Shown: positions 18,106-26,774 of the stretch, one piece after another
How the letters are laid out: every line of letters begins with the position of its first letter
Position numbering within the stretch: position 1 is the first letter of the stretch
Source: Psychroserpens sp. Hel_I_66
GTDB taxonomy: Bacteria; Bacteroidota; Bacteroidia; Flavobacteriales; Flavobacteriaceae
Direction: 5' to 3'
DNA: 64,000 bases
Assembly (NCBI RefSeq): GCF_000799465.1
Contig: NZ_JUGU01000001.1
Coordinates: forward strand, 2,108,001-2,172,000
The notes under the pieces: model-generated
Database searches by the model: none
Told to the model about the DNA's origin: nothing
Seen by the model: the letters and a program-made list of their open reading frames with translations, nothing else
Program-made: the position numbers and the translations under genes

Positions 18106-18693
18106 TCAGTAACGTATCGATTTTATTATAAAGTTCAAATCTAAATAAAAACTCCAATTTTGAACGTATTTTTTATTGATTTCAACTTTATCTTTCCAAA
18201 TAATCGTCCTATTGTAAGTTTCAGGGTCAAATTGTTTAGCTAATATTGATTCTTCATCTTTATATTTTAGTGTTGCTGGCCCAGTTATACCTGGTTTGAC
18301 TCTTAAGATAATTCTATCTTCACCTTTTAGCTGATCTGCAAAACCCTCAATATCTGGTCTTGGTCCAACAAAACTCATATCTCCAAGAAATACATTGTAC
18401 AATTGAGGTAGTTCATCCATTTTAGTATTTCTGAAAAATTTCCCTAAACGAGTAGCACTTTTGTTAAGATGTCCTAAATTATGTTTTTCCGCTTTTAGTG
18501 TTCTTAGTTTATATATTTTGAAAAATTGTCCATGCTGCCCTACTCTAAGTTGAGAGAATATTCCATATTGCTTAGTATCTAAGGTGGCTATTAAAATTAG
18601 AAAAGCTAATGGTAAAATAAATAATGGAAATAAGATAAGAGATAATGAAAGATCAAATACTCGCTTCCAAAAAAGTTGCTTTTTAGTAATCAA
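18106..18693 (-). CDS. Undecaprenyl-phosphate sugar phosphotransferase (initiating transferase)
   Basis: A 195-residue bacterial sugar transferase of the short PglC/WcaJ-core type. One hydrophobic segment, LSLSLILFPLFILPLAFLIL (about 14-33), is the membrane re-entrant helix. KIYKLRTL, KMDELPQLYNVFLGDMSFVGPRPD (about 97-120) and RVKPGITGPATL are the catalytic core, with the DE pair in KMDELPQ. It transfers a sugar-1-phosphate from a UDP-sugar to undecaprenyl phosphate, the first committed step of glycan assembly. The start is TTG 18693. It sits directly after the Wzc-type gene with 1 base between them. Confidence 0.92.
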   Translation of the reverse strand: MITKKQLFWKRVFDLSLSLILFPLFILPLAFLILIATLDTKQYGIFSQLRVGQHGQFFKIYKLRTLKAEKHNLGHLNKSATRLGKFFRNTKMDELPQLYNVFLGDMSFVGPRPDIEGFADQLKGEDRIILRVKPGITGPATLKYKDEESILAKQFDPETYNRTIIWKDKVEINKKYVQNWSFYLDLNFIIKSIRY

Positions 18694-18694
18694 T

Positions 18695-21166
18695 TTAAAT
18701 ACGTTTTAAAAAACGTTTTATTTTCTTTACAACTGTATCATTATCTTTTTCATGATATGCATTTCCATAAACACCATATCCATAGCCATAACCGTAGCCA
18801 TATCCATAGCCATAATTATGGTTTGTTTTATGCTTATAAAAGTTCAATACAAAACTGATATTCTTAACCTCTCCTGCTCTATGCTTCGCATTGATTAAGG
18901 CTAACATTCCTTTTTTAGTGTAGTCTAAGCGAACCATAAAAATAGTTGCATCTGCATATTGGGTCAACTCCAAGGCATCGGTAACCAAACCTAAAGGTGG
19001 TGTATCCAAAACAATCATATCGTAATCTTCTCTCAATTGATCAATTAATAATTTCATTTGATCGCTCATTAATAATTCCGACGGATTTGGAGGTACTGGA
19101 CCAGAAGGTATTATATCTAAATTTTCTATATGAGATTTATAAACCACATCCTCAAAAGTACTTTCTCCAATAAGGTAGTTTACTATGCCCATATCATTAT
19201 TAATATTGAAATCCCCAAAAATCTTAGGCTTACGTAAATCTAATCCCAGTAAAATAGTTTTCTTTCCGGATAGCGCATATACCGTTGCCATGTTTATTGA
19301 GCAAAACGTTTTACCTTCTCCACTTACCGATGAAGTAATCATAAGCGTCTTCCCTTCAGTCTTACCTTGTTTTTTATAAAGAAACTGAAGGCTAGATCGA
19401 ATAGATCTAAATGACTCTGCTACTGCCGATTTAGGTTTTTCGAATACAATCAAATTATTTTTATAATTATACTTACCTATTAATCCCAGGATTGGAATCT
19501 TGGATAACTGCTCCACTTCGTCAGAACCATGAATTGTATTATCCAATAAAAACAAACCAAAAATCAAAAACATTGGCACAAAAAATCCCATCATGAGTGC
19601 CATCATGTAATTAAGGGATTTATTAGGACCTATTCTTCCTCCTCCAATGTCTTTTGCTTCGTCGATCACTGTAATATCAGAAATATTAGCTGCCTTTACA
19701 ATAGCTGCTTCACTTCGCTTAACTAAATATATATCATAAGCTTCCTGGCTAACATCTAACTTTCGTTGAATTTTAAGATATTGTTGTTGGTCCTCTGGTA
19801 AATTAGTTAATTTAGCCTCCAAATTCGCTATACTTCTGTTAATAGTATTTAAGTTAATACCTAACGTTTTTTTAGTTGCACTTATCGTTTCTAAGAGCAC
19901 ATTTTTTTCAGCATTAATACGTCTGTCTATATCCTTAAACAAATCTGAACCTTCTTTAGTGGTATACTCTAAGTTTTGACGTTCGGCAGCTAATGCAATG
20001 ATTTTAGAAACACTGGAGAGGATATTATTTTCTTCAATTCCAACAGAGGTTGGTGCAGCAATTTCTGTATAATTGGTTTTGGTATTAAGGTAATTTTCTA
20101 AGTTATCCAAATAGGAAAGTTTTGCATTTTCCTGTTCCTTGGTCAAATCGTAAGCTCTTAATTGTTCAGATATTTGAGTAATCTCTTCGGAAACATCAAA
20201 TACTTTATTCTGTTTCCTAAACTCATTCATTTCATCTCCAAAGTCTTTGAGGTTAACATTAACCGCTGCAAGACTGCTATCAATAAATTTAATTGTGTTT
20301 GATGCATATAAATTTTTACGCTCCAATTCAGAAATACTTAATATAGCTGTGGTTGCGTTTAAATAATCCACAATTTTATCTTTATTATGTCCAGCGAGCT
20401 GTAATCTCAAAACAGATGAAGAAGCTTGGGCAGATGGAGCAATAATAATTTGATCCTGATATCTTTTAACAACGCCATCAAAATTTGAGAATTTGATAAA
20501 ATATTCAGATTGTGGATTGACAATCAAATTGGGCTTAAATACCAATCTACCATTCAAAAAGGGCAAATCAATAATTTCACCATTGTTAAACGTCTTTTTA
20601 AAGATTCCAGTAGGCACATCAACCTTTTTAGTTGATTGATCGGAATAAATCTGAGCAGATCTTCTATTACTTTCAAACTGAGTAAAAACTTCAAACTCAT
20701 TGGCATTTAAAAAACGAATCCCTAATGGACTACCCAAAACTTGAGGTTTCGTCTTATCAATGATAAATTCAAAAGGAGCATTTTTATAAATATCCTCTTT
20801 CCTGTATTTACCCTCAACAAGATAGTCCATATAGAACTGGAGCGAGTCCACAACCTTTTCATTGTGAGTTCTTGTTTTAATAGCAGTTATGATTTTCCCC
20901 ACTTTTCCAGATACACCTCCCCAATTAAATGAAATACTGGTATTTGCAGTAAAAAAAGGGTTTTGATCGTTTTCTACGGATATTAATGAATCCAATTTAT
21001 ACACATTTTGCTTACGAACATTTATGTAGTAAGCAATTAAAAGAGCTACACCAATAGATAGTAAAACAAACTTCCAAAGGTTCAAGACTTTAAATAAATA
21101 ACCCCTAAAATCAAAACTTACGCGACCAGATTCTCCATGGTCATATTCTTCGCGAGTATCTTCCAT
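18695..21166 (-). CDS. wzc: Wzc-type polysaccharide co-polymerase with C-terminal tyrosine kinase
   Basis: An 823-residue inner-membrane protein. A transmembrane segment lies near residues 31-47 and a second (MMALMMGFFVPMFLIFGLFLL) near 520-542; between them is a long periplasmic domain with coiled coil (about 290-500). The C-terminal BY-kinase has Walker A SSVSGEGKTF (about 609-618), Walker A' LLGLDLRKPKIFGD and Walker B DMIVLDTPPLG. The tail carries seven consecutive Tyr-Gly pairs and further tyrosines, then a basic end (KKIKRFLKRI): the autophosphorylation cluster. It controls chain length and export with the Wza-type lipoprotein encoded 3 bases upstream. Confidence 0.93.
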   Translation of the reverse strand: MEDTREEYDHGESGRVSFDFRGYLFKVLNLWKFVLLSIGVALLIAYYINVRKQNVYKLDSLISVENDQNPFFTANTSISFNWGGVSGKVGKIITAIKTRTHNEKVVDSLQFYMDYLVEGKYRKEDIYKNAPFEFIIDKTKPQVLGSPLGIRFLNANEFEVFTQFESNRRSAQIYSDQSTKKVDVPTGIFKKTFNNGEIIDLPFLNGRLVFKPNLIVNPQSEYFIKFSNFDGVVKRYQDQIIIAPSAQASSSVLRLQLAGHNKDKIVDYLNATTAILSISELERKNLYASNTIKFIDSSLAAVNVNLKDFGDEMNEFRKQNKVFDVSEEITQISEQLRAYDLTKEQENAKLSYLDNLENYLNTKTNYTEIAAPTSVGIEENNILSSVSKIIALAAERQNLEYTTKEGSDLFKDIDRRINAEKNVLLETISATKKTLGINLNTINRSIANLEAKLTNLPEDQQQYLKIQRKLDVSQEAYDIYLVKRSEAAIVKAANISDITVIDEAKDIGGGRIGPNKSLNYMMALMMGFFVPMFLIFGLFLLDNTIHGSDEVEQLSKIPILGLIGKYNYKNNLIVFEKPKSAVAESFRSIRSSLQFLYKKQGKTEGKTLMITSSVSGEGKTFCSINMATVYALSGKKTILLGLDLRKPKIFGDFNINNDMGIVNYLIGESTFEDVVYKSHIENLDIIPSGPVPPNPSELLMSDQMKLLIDQLREDYDMIVLDTPPLGLVTDALELTQYADATIFMVRLDYTKKGMLALINAKHRAGEVKNISFVLNFYKHKTNHNYGYGYGYGYGYGYGVYGNAYHEKDNDTVVKKIKRFLKRI
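18774..18815 (-). repeat. Tyr-Gly codon repeat in the kinase tail
   Basis: Seven tandem copies of a TAT/TAC-GGN hexamer encode seven Tyr-Gly pairs (residues about 784-797 of the Wzc-type protein). Third positions vary (GGC, GGA, GGT), so the protein repeat is kept while the DNA has drifted, which argues for selection on the tyrosines. Confidence 0.85.
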
Positions 21167-21169
21167 AAC

Positions 21170-21964
21170 CTATAATCTTGTAAATAACAATATTGTTGTC
21201 GTAATTAATGATAATACTGTGGCAATCGTACCTAGAGTTTGTACAGCAGTTTGTCCTGTACCTATTGATTTTTGGGGTAAAGGTTTTACATAAATAATAT
21301 CATTAGGCTGTATATAATAATATGGCGAATTCATTACTGCTCTATCTGTCAAGTCAATAGTATGAATTTTTTGCCCTTGAGGATACTGTCTAATAACTTG
21401 AACTTCCTTTTTATTTCCAGTAACAGGTATTTCACCCACATTAGCTATCGCTTCAAAAATGTTTACACGCTCTTGAAAAAGTGTTATTGTTCCAGGACTA
21501 CCAACCTCTCCATTCGCAGTAAACCGTAATCCAGATAACTTTACCGTAATAAAAATGTTTGCAGTCTCCTTAAATTGTTCTTTCAAAAGTTTTTCAGTTA
21601 ACATAGTCTCTATTTCCTCAACCGTAAAACCTAAAACATTAATTTTACCTAGTGAAGGAATTCGTATATTACCATGTAAATCAACAGTAAAACCATCAAA
21701 ATAAGCACGTTCAGAGCTTGATGCATTTAAATTGGTTTCTCCAACAGGATTAAATATCACAGCATTTTCTTGATCCAAGACCTTGATCCTTATATTCAAA
21801 ATATCATTAATTTGAACGCGATATGGCTTTTGTTGCTCTACCATAATTTGAGTAGAGTCTATTGCTGTATTTTTTTCTTGGAGATATATTGTGTCTTTAT
21901 GAGGAATACAGGACGTAGATAAAAGGCACATCAACAATCCCGTAAGCAAGAATAGTCTATTCAT
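21170..21964 (-). CDS. wza: Polysaccharide export outer-membrane lipoprotein (Wza type)
   Basis: A 264-residue lipoprotein. The ATG at 21964 is preferred over a longer frame from 22099 because it gives a clean lipoprotein signal, MNRLFLLTGLLMCLLSTSC, with lipobox LSTSC, and because the promoter at 21987-22015 lies just upstream. The polysaccharide export domain begins at PYRVQINDILNIRIKVLD (about 47-64), followed by SLBB-like repeats (NGEVGSPGTITLFQERVNIFEAI) and PNDIIYVKP. The C-terminus ends in a hydrophobic segment (TVLSLITTTILLFTRL), as in flavobacterial Wza proteins. It forms the outer-membrane export channel and is the first gene of the polysaccharide operon. Confidence 0.92.
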   Translation of the reverse strand: MNRLFLLTGLLMCLLSTSCIPHKDTIYLQEKNTAIDSTQIMVEQQKPYRVQINDILNIRIKVLDQENAVIFNPVGETNLNASSSERAYFDGFTVDLHGNIRIPSLGKINVLGFTVEEIETMLTEKLLKEQFKETANIFITVKLSGLRFTANGEVGSPGTITLFQERVNIFEAIANVGEIPVTGNKKEVQVIRQYPQGQKIHTIDLTDRAVMNSPYYYIQPNDIIYVKPLPQKSIGTGQTAVQTLGTIATVLSLITTTILLFTRL

Positions 21965-21986
21965 TATAATGTTGCTTGTTGCTTCA

Positions 21987-22015
21987 CAAATATAGTTTAT
22001 CACTATTAATATCAA
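21987..22015 (-). promoter_or_regulatory. Bacteroidota-type promoter of the polysaccharide operon
   Basis: On the minus strand the sequence has TTG (22015-22013), an 18-base spacer and TATATTTG (21994-21987), an exact TAnnTTTG -7 element. The expected transcript would start near 21981, about 17 bases before the Wza-type ATG. All genes from here to the left edge are on this strand. Confidence 0.7.
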
Positions 22016-22068
22016 AACTATTAGCTGTTTTTTTGAGTAATATCGCTTTCTTTGTAAAAAAAATTGCA

Positions 22069-23937
22069 TTGAATTACTTAACAGTAGAAAATATATCAAA
22101 ATCTTATGGCGAATTAGAGCTCTTTAAAGACCTCTCTTTCAGCATTCATAAAGATGAAAAAATAGCATTTGTTGCTAAAAACGGAAGCGGTAAAACCTCA
22201 ATCCTAAACATCCTTTCCGGTGCAGATGCTCCAGACTCTGGGCAGATCGTTATGCGAAACGGGCTAAGAATTTCCTTTCTCTCGCAAGACCCAAAATTTG
22301 ATCCAAAACTAACCATCAACGATACGATTTTTTCTTCGGAATCTCCTCAACTCAAAATCATAGAGAACTACGAGCGAGCATTACAAAATCCCGAAGATGC
22401 AGAAGCTTACCAAAAAGCTTTCGAGCAAATGGAAATCCATAACGCTTGGGAATTTGAGCTTCAGTTTAAACAAATATTATCACAGCTCAACCTTAATGAT
22501 CTAGAACAGAAAATCAGCACGATGTCTGGCGGACAAATAAAACGTCTCGCTTTGGCCCAAGCATTGATTAGCAATCCAGACTTATTGGTTCTCGATGAGC
22601 CAACCAACCATTTAGATCTGGAAATGATTGAGTGGCTTGAGCAATATTTTGCAAAAGCCCAGTTTACGTTGTTCATGGTAACTCACGACCGTTACTTTTT
22701 AGAACGTGTATGTAACGAGATTATTGAACTAGACCATGGTAAAATGTATACCTACAAAGGTAATTACAGTTACTATTTAGAAAACAAAGAATCAAGAATC
22801 GCACAAGAACAGGTAGAAACCGGTAAAGCCAAACAACTCTTCAAAAAAGAGTTGGAATGGATGCGTCGCCAACCCAAAGCAAGAACCACAAAATCAAAAT
22901 CACGTATTGATGATTTTAGCGATATCAAAAAACGTGCGCACCAACGCAGAAACGACCACAAGATTGAGCTAGAAATCAACATGGAACGTTTGGGAAGCAA
23001 AATTGTAGAATTTCATAAGGTTTCAAAAGCATTTGACGACAAGATAATTCTTGACCAGTTTGAATACACTTTTAAACGTGGAGAGCGTATTGGCATCATT
23101 GGTAAAAACGGGACAGGTAAATCCACTTTTTTAAATATGTTGACCGATGCTCTAGAACCAGACTCAGGTAAGGTGATCGTTGGTGAAACCGTAAAATTTG
23201 GTTACTACACTCAAGGTGGAATCAAAGTTAAGGAAGGACAAAAAGTCATCGATGTCATCAAAGAATTTGGTGAATACATCCCATTAACAAAAGGGCGTCA
23301 AATTAGCGCAAAACAATTGCTGGAGCGTTTTCTTTTCGATGGAAAAAAGCAACACGATTATGTTGAAAAGCTAAGTGGTGGTGAACAAAAACGCCTCTAT
23401 TTATGTACCGTTTTAATTCAGAATCCTAATTTCTTGATTCTCGATGAGCCAACCAATGATCTCGATATTGTTACTTTAAATATTCTTGAGGATTTCTTAT
23501 TAGATTTTCCTGGTTGCCTGCTGGTTGTATCACACGACAGGTATTTTATGGATAAAATTGTAGATCATCTTTTTGTATTTAAAGGCGAGGGCGAAGTACA
23601 GGATTTTCCTGGAAATTACACAGATTATCGTGAATACGAAGCATCGAGTCCTGTGGAAGACAAAGAAGAAACTACAACCTCTATTTCTGCGGAAAATCAG
23701 CAGGACCAAAACAAAGCAGAAAAACTAAACTACAACGAACAAAAGGAATACAAAAACCTGGAGAGTAAGATCCGTTCCTTAGAATTAGACAAGAAAAAAT
23801 TCGAAGCTAAATTTCTAGATGACAATTTATCGCAAGACAAAATCAACGAGTTATCTCAAAAACTTCAAAAAATAATAGACGAGATTGAGACCAAAGAAAC
23901 AAGGTGGTTTGAACTTGCGGAAAAACTTGGACTCTAA
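22069..23937 (+). CDS. ABC-F family ATPase (Uup/EttA-like)
   Basis: A cytoplasmic protein of 622 residues if started at TTG 22069, which gives the conserved beginning NYLTVENISKSYGE; an upstream ATG at 21976 would add 31 poorly conserved residues and cross the divergent promoter. It has two ABC domains: Walker A VAKNGSGKTS and signature MSGGQIKRLA, then GIIGKNGTGKST and LSGGEQKRLYL. Both carry DEPTNHLD or DEPTNDLD, and a charged linker (about 250-320) joins them. The C-terminal coiled coil (about 550-620) is that of Uup-type proteins. No membrane segment; ABC-F proteins act on ribosomes. Transcribed divergently from the polysaccharide operon. Confidence 0.9.
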   Translation: MNYLTVENISKSYGELELFKDLSFSIHKDEKIAFVAKNGSGKTSILNILSGADAPDSGQIVMRNGLRISFLSQDPKFDPKLTINDTIFSSESPQLKIIENYERALQNPEDAEAYQKAFEQMEIHNAWEFELQFKQILSQLNLNDLEQKISTMSGGQIKRLALAQALISNPDLLVLDEPTNHLDLEMIEWLEQYFAKAQFTLFMVTHDRYFLERVCNEIIELDHGKMYTYKGNYSYYLENKESRIAQEQVETGKAKQLFKKELEWMRRQPKARTTKSKSRIDDFSDIKKRAHQRRNDHKIELEINMERLGSKIVEFHKVSKAFDDKIILDQFEYTFKRGERIGIIGKNGTGKSTFLNMLTDALEPDSGKVIVGETVKFGYYTQGGIKVKEGQKVIDVIKEFGEYIPLTKGRQISAKQLLERFLFDGKKQHDYVEKLSGGEQKRLYLCTVLIQNPNFLILDEPTNDLDIVTLNILEDFLLDFPGCLLVVSHDRYFMDKIVDHLFVFKGEGEVQDFPGNYTDYREYEASSPVEDKEETTTSISAENQQDQNKAEKLNYNEQKEYKNLESKIRSLELDKKKFEAKFLDDNLSQDKINELSQKLQKIIDEIETKETRWFELAEKLGL

Positions 23938-23966
23938 TCTTTGATCTTAAAACATAACTTCTAAAA

Positions 23967-24737
23967 GTGTTTCAAATTTTTGAATACATAAAGTTCTTGT
24001 TCAAATCCACTAACCAACATGGGGTTCATTCTCCTTTTGTTTACGATTTGGTTACCAAATGCTTTTATGACAGAACCAAGTACCCAGAATATTCAAAAAT
24101 CAAAAGCTACAAAGCGTCACTTTTAAAAAATAAATCTTCTATCACCATTACCGATTTTGGTTCGGGTTCAAGAGTTTTCAAATCCAATGAGCGACGAATA
24201 AACGCTCTGGCAAAAAATGCTGGTACATCTTTAAAAAGAGCTCTTCTTTTATATCGCGTCGTTAATTATTTTAAGCCCAATCAAATTTTAGAATTAGGAA
24301 CTTCTCTGGGTATTGCTACTCAAGCCATGGCATTATCAAATCCTGAAAGCACTATTACCTCTGTTGAAGGCTGTCCAACTGTTTCAAAATTTACTGCACA
24401 GCAACTTTCCGAAGAAAACATTAATAATGTAACGATCAAAACTGGTGAGTTTGAGTCCATAATTCCGCAGTTAAAAGAAGATGCGTACGATTTCATTTTT
24501 TTCGACGGAAATCATAACAAAAAAGCAACGCTCAACTATTTCAACTTACTCATTGAAAAAACACACAACGATTCTATCTTTATTTTTGACGACATCCATT
24601 GGTCAAAAGAGATGCTCGACGCTTGGGAACAGATCAAATCTCACCCAAAAGTGACGGTAACGATTGACACCTTCTTTTGGGGTTTCGTATGCTTTAGAAA
24701 AGAGCAGGTCAAAGAAAATTTCAGCATTAGGCTGTAA
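23967..24737 (+). CDS. Class I SAM-dependent O-methyltransferase-like protein
   Basis: A 256-residue protein starting at GTG 23967, 29 bases after the ABC-F gene. The SAM-binding loop is QILELGTSLGIATQAMA (about 110-126), followed by SVEGCPTVSKFTAQQL and YDFIFFDGNHNKKATLNYF (about 173-191), with IFDDIHWSKEM (about 209-219). These are the motifs of COMT-like methyltransferases. The N-terminal 100 residues (TNQHGVHSPFVYDLVTKCFY) are a conserved flavobacterial extension. The substrate is unknown; its position between two ABC ATPases gives no clear clue. Confidence 0.8.
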   Translation: MFQIFEYIKFLFKSTNQHGVHSPFVYDLVTKCFYDRTKYPEYSKIKSYKASLLKNKSSITITDFGSGSRVFKSNERRINALAKNAGTSLKRALLLYRVVNYFKPNQILELGTSLGIATQAMALSNPESTITSVEGCPTVSKFTAQQLSEENINNVTIKTGEFESIIPQLKEDAYDFIFFDGNHNKKATLNYFNLLIEKTHNDSIFIFDDIHWSKEMLDAWEQIKSHPKVTVTIDTFFWGFVCFRKEQVKENFSIRL

Positions 24738-24804
24738 CATCATTCCCAGTTTTGCGTCATATTGAGTATATTGCAGTAACCACAATCAAAAGTCAATTTT
24801 AAGT

Positions 24805-25488
24805 ATGAGCAACGTCATTGAAATTAGAAATATCATTCGCGATTTCCAATTAGGTCAAGAAACCGTTTACGTTTTAAAGGGCATCAATTTAGATATAGAA
24901 CTGGGAGATTACGTTGCCATTATGGGACCTTCGGGCTCTGGCAAGTCAACGCTTATGAATCTTTTGGGATGCTTAGATACTCCTACTGCTGGCACATATG
25001 TACTCAATGGTAAAGATGTGAGCCAAATGAGTGATGATGATTTAGCTGAAATTAGAAATACCGAAATTGGCTTCGTTTTCCAAACCTTCAACCTCCTACC
25101 AAGAACAACTGCCCTAGACAACGTGGCTTTGCCAATGGTTTACGCAGGCAAGTCTAAAGCAGAACGCACCAAACGTGCAGAAGAAGTATTGACTGAAGTT
25201 GGTCTAGCAGACCGTATGGATCACAGACCAAACCAGCTATCTGGTGGTCAACGTCAACGTGTGGCTGTGGGTCGCGCATTGGTAAACAGACCTTCTATAA
25301 TCTTGGCAGATGAACCTACCGGAAATTTAGACTCTAAGACAGGCCATGAAATTATGAACCTGTTTGATGAGATCCATAAATCTGGAAACACAGTAATCAT
25401 GGTAACCCACGAAGAGGATATTGCTGCACATGCAAGACGTGTGATTAGATTACGCGATGGCTTGGTGGAGAGTGATACTATTAATTAG
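24805..25488 (+). CDS. ABC transporter ATP-binding protein, LolD/MacB type
   Basis: A 227-residue single ABC domain. Walker A is [13 protein letters not shown] (about 40-52), the Q-loop [11 protein letters not shown] follows (about 91-101), the signature is [15 protein letters not shown] (about 144-158) and Walker [12 protein letters not shown] (about 165-175). The FNLL and SGGQRQRVA phrases mark the LolD/MacB/FtsE-like group that works on lipoprotein release or efflux with an FtsX-like permease. No permease gene is adjacent, so its partner must lie elsewhere. Confidence 0.9.
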   Translation: MSNVIEIRNIIRDFQLGQETVYVLKGINLDIELGDYVAIMGPSGSGKSTLMNLLGCLDTPTAGTYVLNGKDVSQMSDDDLAEIRNTEIGFVFQTFNLLPRTTALDNVALPMVYAGKSKAERTKRAEEVLTEVGLADRMDHRPNQLSGGQRQRVAVGRALVNRPSIILADEPTGNLDSKTGHEIMNLFDEIHKSGNTVIMVTHEEDIAAHARRVIRLRDGLVESDTIN

Positions 25489-25547
25489 TCTTTAGTTTGA
25501 AGTTATAATCTTAAACAGACTGATTTAAAGAATTGTAACAATAAATT

Positions 25548-25820
25548 ATGGACGGAAGTTTATCTCAATTTATGGCAACTTTACAAAGGCGAAAAGCTCG
25601 TAAAGTAAGGAACAATGGGAAATTTGACAAAACATCACTTTCATATAATTCCGAAGATAGACGACCAGAATATAGTTTTCCAGAATTAACTGATAAAGAA
25701 TTAGAGGAAATTAAAGGTAAAATCAAGAACAATCTAACATCACATAATCGTCTTAATACTATTATCTCTTTTACAGCTTTTATCATTTTAATCATCATAA
25801 TTTATTTTCTGATCACATAA
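25548..25820 (+). CDS. Small membrane protein, function unknown
   Basis: A 90-residue protein starting at ATG 25548. The first 65 residues are charged and hydrophilic (LQRRKARKVRNNGKF, ELTDKELEEIKGKI); one transmembrane helix, IISFTAFIILIIIIYFLI (about 72-89), forms the C-terminus, so it is probably a tail-anchored inner-membrane protein. I do not recognise a family. A 42-codon membrane-protein gene starts 2 bases after its stop, which suggests a two-gene unit. Confidence 0.6.
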   Translation: MDGSLSQFMATLQRRKARKVRNNGKFDKTSLSYNSEDRRPEYSFPELTDKELEEIKGKIKNNLTSHNRLNTIISFTAFIILIIIIYFLIT

Positions 25821-25822
25821 GT

Positions 25823-25951
25823 ATGCTTTGGATAATATTAATTCTAGCGTTTGGTCTCACCTTCTTAAAATTCTATTCTAAAAGAAAAGAACGTACTCGG
25901 GACCTAAAACATAAAAATTCTATGTTTTATAAAAAACGTTTTAAGAGATAA
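25823..25951 (+). CDS. Very small membrane protein (42 aa), function unknown
   Basis: An ATG at 25823, two bases after the preceding stop, opens a 42-codon frame to TAA at 25949-25951. The first 17 residues (MLWIILILAFGLTFLKF) are a transmembrane helix and the rest is strongly basic (SKRKERTRDLKHKN, YKKRFKR), fitting an inner-membrane anchor with a positive cytoplasmic tail. Coupling to the 90-residue membrane protein gene supports it as real. No family recognised. Confidence 0.5.
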   Translation: MLWIILILAFGLTFLKFYSKRKERTRDLKHKNSMFYKKRFKR

Positions 25952-25992
25952 TCTCTTTTTATTTCAGTCTCTGCGCTAGAAAGATTTCGGAA

Positions 25993-26023
25993 TTGTGAGA
26001 CGTTTTTAAAACCCGTAACTTTG
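25993..26023 (+). promoter_or_regulatory. Bacteroidota-type promoter of the cobalamin adenosyltransferase gene
   Basis: TTG (25993-25995), a 20-base spacer and TAACTTTG (26016-26023) match the consensus TTG-N17-23-TAnnTTTG. The start codon lies 26 bases downstream. Confidence 0.65.
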
Positions 26024-26048
26024 ATTCCGTAACATTGAAAAACTCAAC

Positions 26049-26624
26049 ATGAAAATATATACAAAAACAGGAGACAAAGGCACAACCGCATTATTTGGTG
26101 GCACAAGAGTCCCTAAACATCATATTAGAATTGATAGCTACGGAACTGTCGATGAACTCAATTCTCATTTAGGCTTAATAAGAGACCAAGACATCAACAA
26201 CCATTATAAAGAGGTGTTGATTGCTATTCAAGACAGATTATTTACTGTTGGAGCCATTTTAGCTACAGATCCTGAAAAGGCAACTCTCAAAAATGGAAAG
26301 CAAAGACTTAACATCCCTAAAATTTCCGAAGAAGATATCGAGACATTAGAAAAAGAAATGGATCAAATGAACGAGTCACTACCGGAAATGACACATTTTG
26401 TATTACCTGGCGGACATCAAACGGTGTCATTCTGTCACATTGCACGTTGTGTTTGTAGAAGAGCAGAGCGTCTTGCCACCGCTTTAAACGACTTAGAACC
26501 CTTTCAACCCGAAAGTTTGAAGTACCTCAACCGACTTTCTGACTATCTATTTGTATTGGCACGAAAGTTGTCTTATGACTTGCAAGCCGATGAAGTAAAA
26601 TGGATTCCGAAGAAAGAATCTTAG
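26049..26624 (+). CDS. Cob(I)alamin adenosyltransferase, PduO type
   Basis: A 191-residue protein typical in length for PduO-type ATP:cob(I)alamin adenosyltransferases. It begins MKIYTKTGDKGTTALFGG, the family's N-terminal ATP-binding signature. HIRIDSYGTVDELNSHLG (about 25-42), LPGGHQTVSFCHIARCVCRRAER (about 118-140) and LNRLSDYLFVLAR (about 162-174) are the trimer-interface and active-site motifs. It converts cob(I)alamin to adenosylcobalamin for enzymes such as methylmalonyl-CoA mutase, whose chaperone MeaB is encoded at 45653-46729. It has its own promoter. No cobalamin riboswitch was recognised in the leader. Confidence 0.92.
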   Translation: MKIYTKTGDKGTTALFGGTRVPKHHIRIDSYGTVDELNSHLGLIRDQDINNHYKEVLIAIQDRLFTVGAILATDPEKATLKNGKQRLNIPKISEEDIETLEKEMDQMNESLPEMTHFVLPGGHQTVSFCHIARCVCRRAERLATALNDLEPFQPESLKYLNRLSDYLFVLARKLSYDLQADEVKWIPKKES

Positions 26625-26721
26625 ACATAACACTTTGCGAACATAATGTATAGTTCTATTGGCCAAAAGCATAAAAAATATAAGTTCTTTAAAATTTTTA
26701 TTTAATTAATTCACTTTTTTC

Positions 26722-26751
26722 TTGACTTTCTGAACTATAATTTTATTTTTG
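26722..26751 (+). promoter_or_regulatory. Bacteroidota-type promoter of the DUF2795 gene
   Basis: TTG (26722-26724), a 19-base spacer and TATTTTTG (26744-26751), an exact TAnnTTTG element. The ATG follows 24 bases later, a normal leader length. Confidence 0.7.
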
Positions 26752-26774
26752 CAGAAATTTAAAACGCATAACAC

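Noticed and set aside
18104..18157. 18-residue N-terminal extension of the UDP-sugar dehydrogenase
   Set aside because: It overlaps the preceding gene and precedes the conserved Rossmann start; the ATG at 18103 fits better.
18676..18858. Plus-strand frame rich in His over the Tyr-Gly repeat
   Set aside because: It is the antisense reading of the Wzc tail.
21976..22068. 31-residue N-terminal extension of the ABC-F protein
   Set aside because: Conserved family sequence starts at the TTG at 22069; the extension overlaps the divergent promoter region.
21965..22099. 45-residue extension of the Wza-type protein
   Set aside because: It would place the lipoprotein signal internally and cross the operon promoter.
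25952..26048. Possible cobalamin riboswitch before the adenosyltransferase gene
   Set aside because: The leader is under 40 bases and lacks a B12-box-like GCCACTG motif.
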